Assembly (NCBI GenBank): GCA_030591745.1 | Contig: JAUVAM010000189.1 | Span: forward strand, 1 to 7,157 | DNA from: Deltaproteobacteria bacterium | Lineage (GTDB): Bacteria; Myxococcota; B64-G9 | DNA: 7,157 nt | Direction: 5' to 3' | In this document: in pieces, positions 7,005 through 7,157 of the stretch | How the letters are laid out: every line of letters starts with the position of its first letter | How positions within the stretch are numbered: the stretch's first letter is position 1 | Notes under the pieces: model-generated | Databases searched by the model: none | What the model was told of the DNA's origin: nothing | What the model saw: the letters and a program-made list of their open reading frames with translations, nothing else | Made by a program: the position numbers and the translations under genes

Positions 7005-7067
7005 GGTTCCCTCCTAGAAATTACGATAGATGTTCAAAAACGAAAGTTTCAGGTTGGTTCAAAATAA
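7005..7067 (-). other. 63-nt intergenic spacer before the importer genes
   Basis: This is the longest gap between genes in the window and is A+T-rich compared with its surroundings. It holds the Shine-Dalgarno of the substrate-binding gene. It also holds two direct copies of GTTCAAAA (plus strand 7032-7039 and 7057-7064, 25 nt apart). I see no stable hairpin followed by a T-run, so no intrinsic terminator separates the upstream gene from the importer. No convincing pair of -35 and -10 boxes was found. Read-through from the upstream gene is the simplest reading. Confidence 0.5.
7010..7015 (-). promoter_or_regulatory. Strong Shine-Dalgarno (AGGAGG) of the substrate-binding gene
   Basis: AGGAGG lies five bases before the ATG at 7004-7002. 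It is among the strongest ribosome-binding sites in the window and fixes the start of the binding protein so that the basic residues and signal anchor are included. Confidence 0.85.
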
Positions 7068-7157
7068 CTACTCGCCGATTTTTTCGGTTACTTTTTCCTC
7101 GATGGGCGCGTCTTTCTGCTCGTCGTCCATTTCCATCTCGGGCCCCAAGGCCTTGAC
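7068..7157 (-). CDS. C-terminal end of an upstream gene, product unknown
   Basis: Reading from the window edge, 29 codons end at a TAG at 7070-7068: VKALGPEMEMDDEQ followed by a further acidic, Glu- and Lys-rich tail ending in KIGE. Nothing in this fragment identifies a family. Coding is supported by the open frame, by a composition like the charged tails of the downstream proteins, and by same-strand placement 63 nt ahead of the substrate-binding gene. The 5' end and true length lie outside the window. Confidence 0.6.
   Translation of the reverse strand, partial: VKALGPEMEMDDEQKDAPIEEKVTEKIGE

Noticed and set aside
7032..7064. Two direct GTTCAAAA copies 25 nt apart ahead of the importer
   Set aside because: Two copies of an 8-bp A+T-rich word in a short A+T-rich spacer can arise by chance. 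The spacing is not a whole number of helical turns that would strongly suggest paired regulator binding, and no half-site symmetry is seen.

Overview
The window looks like part of one long polycistronic operon from a Gram-negative bacterium. All seven genes read on the minus strand, so transcription runs from position 7157 towards 1. A peptidoglycan-binding OmpA-type domain on a membrane-anchored periplasmic protein implies an envelope with a periplasm and a peptidoglycan layer. The fairly G+C-rich coding sequence and the gene content would fit a deltaproteobacterial-type lineage, but that placement is a weak inference. No rRNA, tRNA, mobile element, CRISPR array or convincing terminator was seen.

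Layout in transcription order: (1) 7157-7068, the acidic C-terminal 29 codons of an unidentified protein; (2) a 63-nt spacer with a strong Shine-Dalgarno; (3) 7004-5244, an NMT1/TauA-type ABC substrate-binding protein fused to a C-terminal OmpA-like domain and held by an N-terminal membrane anchor; (4) 5242-4106, an SsuC/TauC-type permease with a repetitive Lys/Glu/Pro-rich N-terminal extension of about 100 residues; (5) 4102-3221, its SsuB/TauB-type ATPase, also with a charged N-terminal extension; (6) 3217-2330, an unrecognised protein with two N-terminal membrane segments and a long helical tail; (7) 2294-540, a classical AAA ATPase with a degenerate ATPase-like N-terminal half, resembling the Ycf46 layout; (8) 538 to beyond 1, the first 179 codons of a NodU/TobZ/CmcH-type carbamoyltransferase, cut by the window edge.

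Spacing is very tight: 1, 3, 3, 35 and 1 nt between successive complete genes, which argues for co-transcription and translational coupling. The three ABC genes make a complete importer whose binding protein appears tied to both the inner membrane and the cell wall. The next two genes supply a membrane/coiled-coil partner and an AAA remodelling ATPase, and the last supplies a small-molecule carbamoylating enzyme. A wall-tethered importer combined with an AAA ATPase and a carbamoyltransferase is not a combination I recognise as a characterised pathway. It is the best candidate here for an undescribed system; its substrate and physiological role cannot be read from the sequence.
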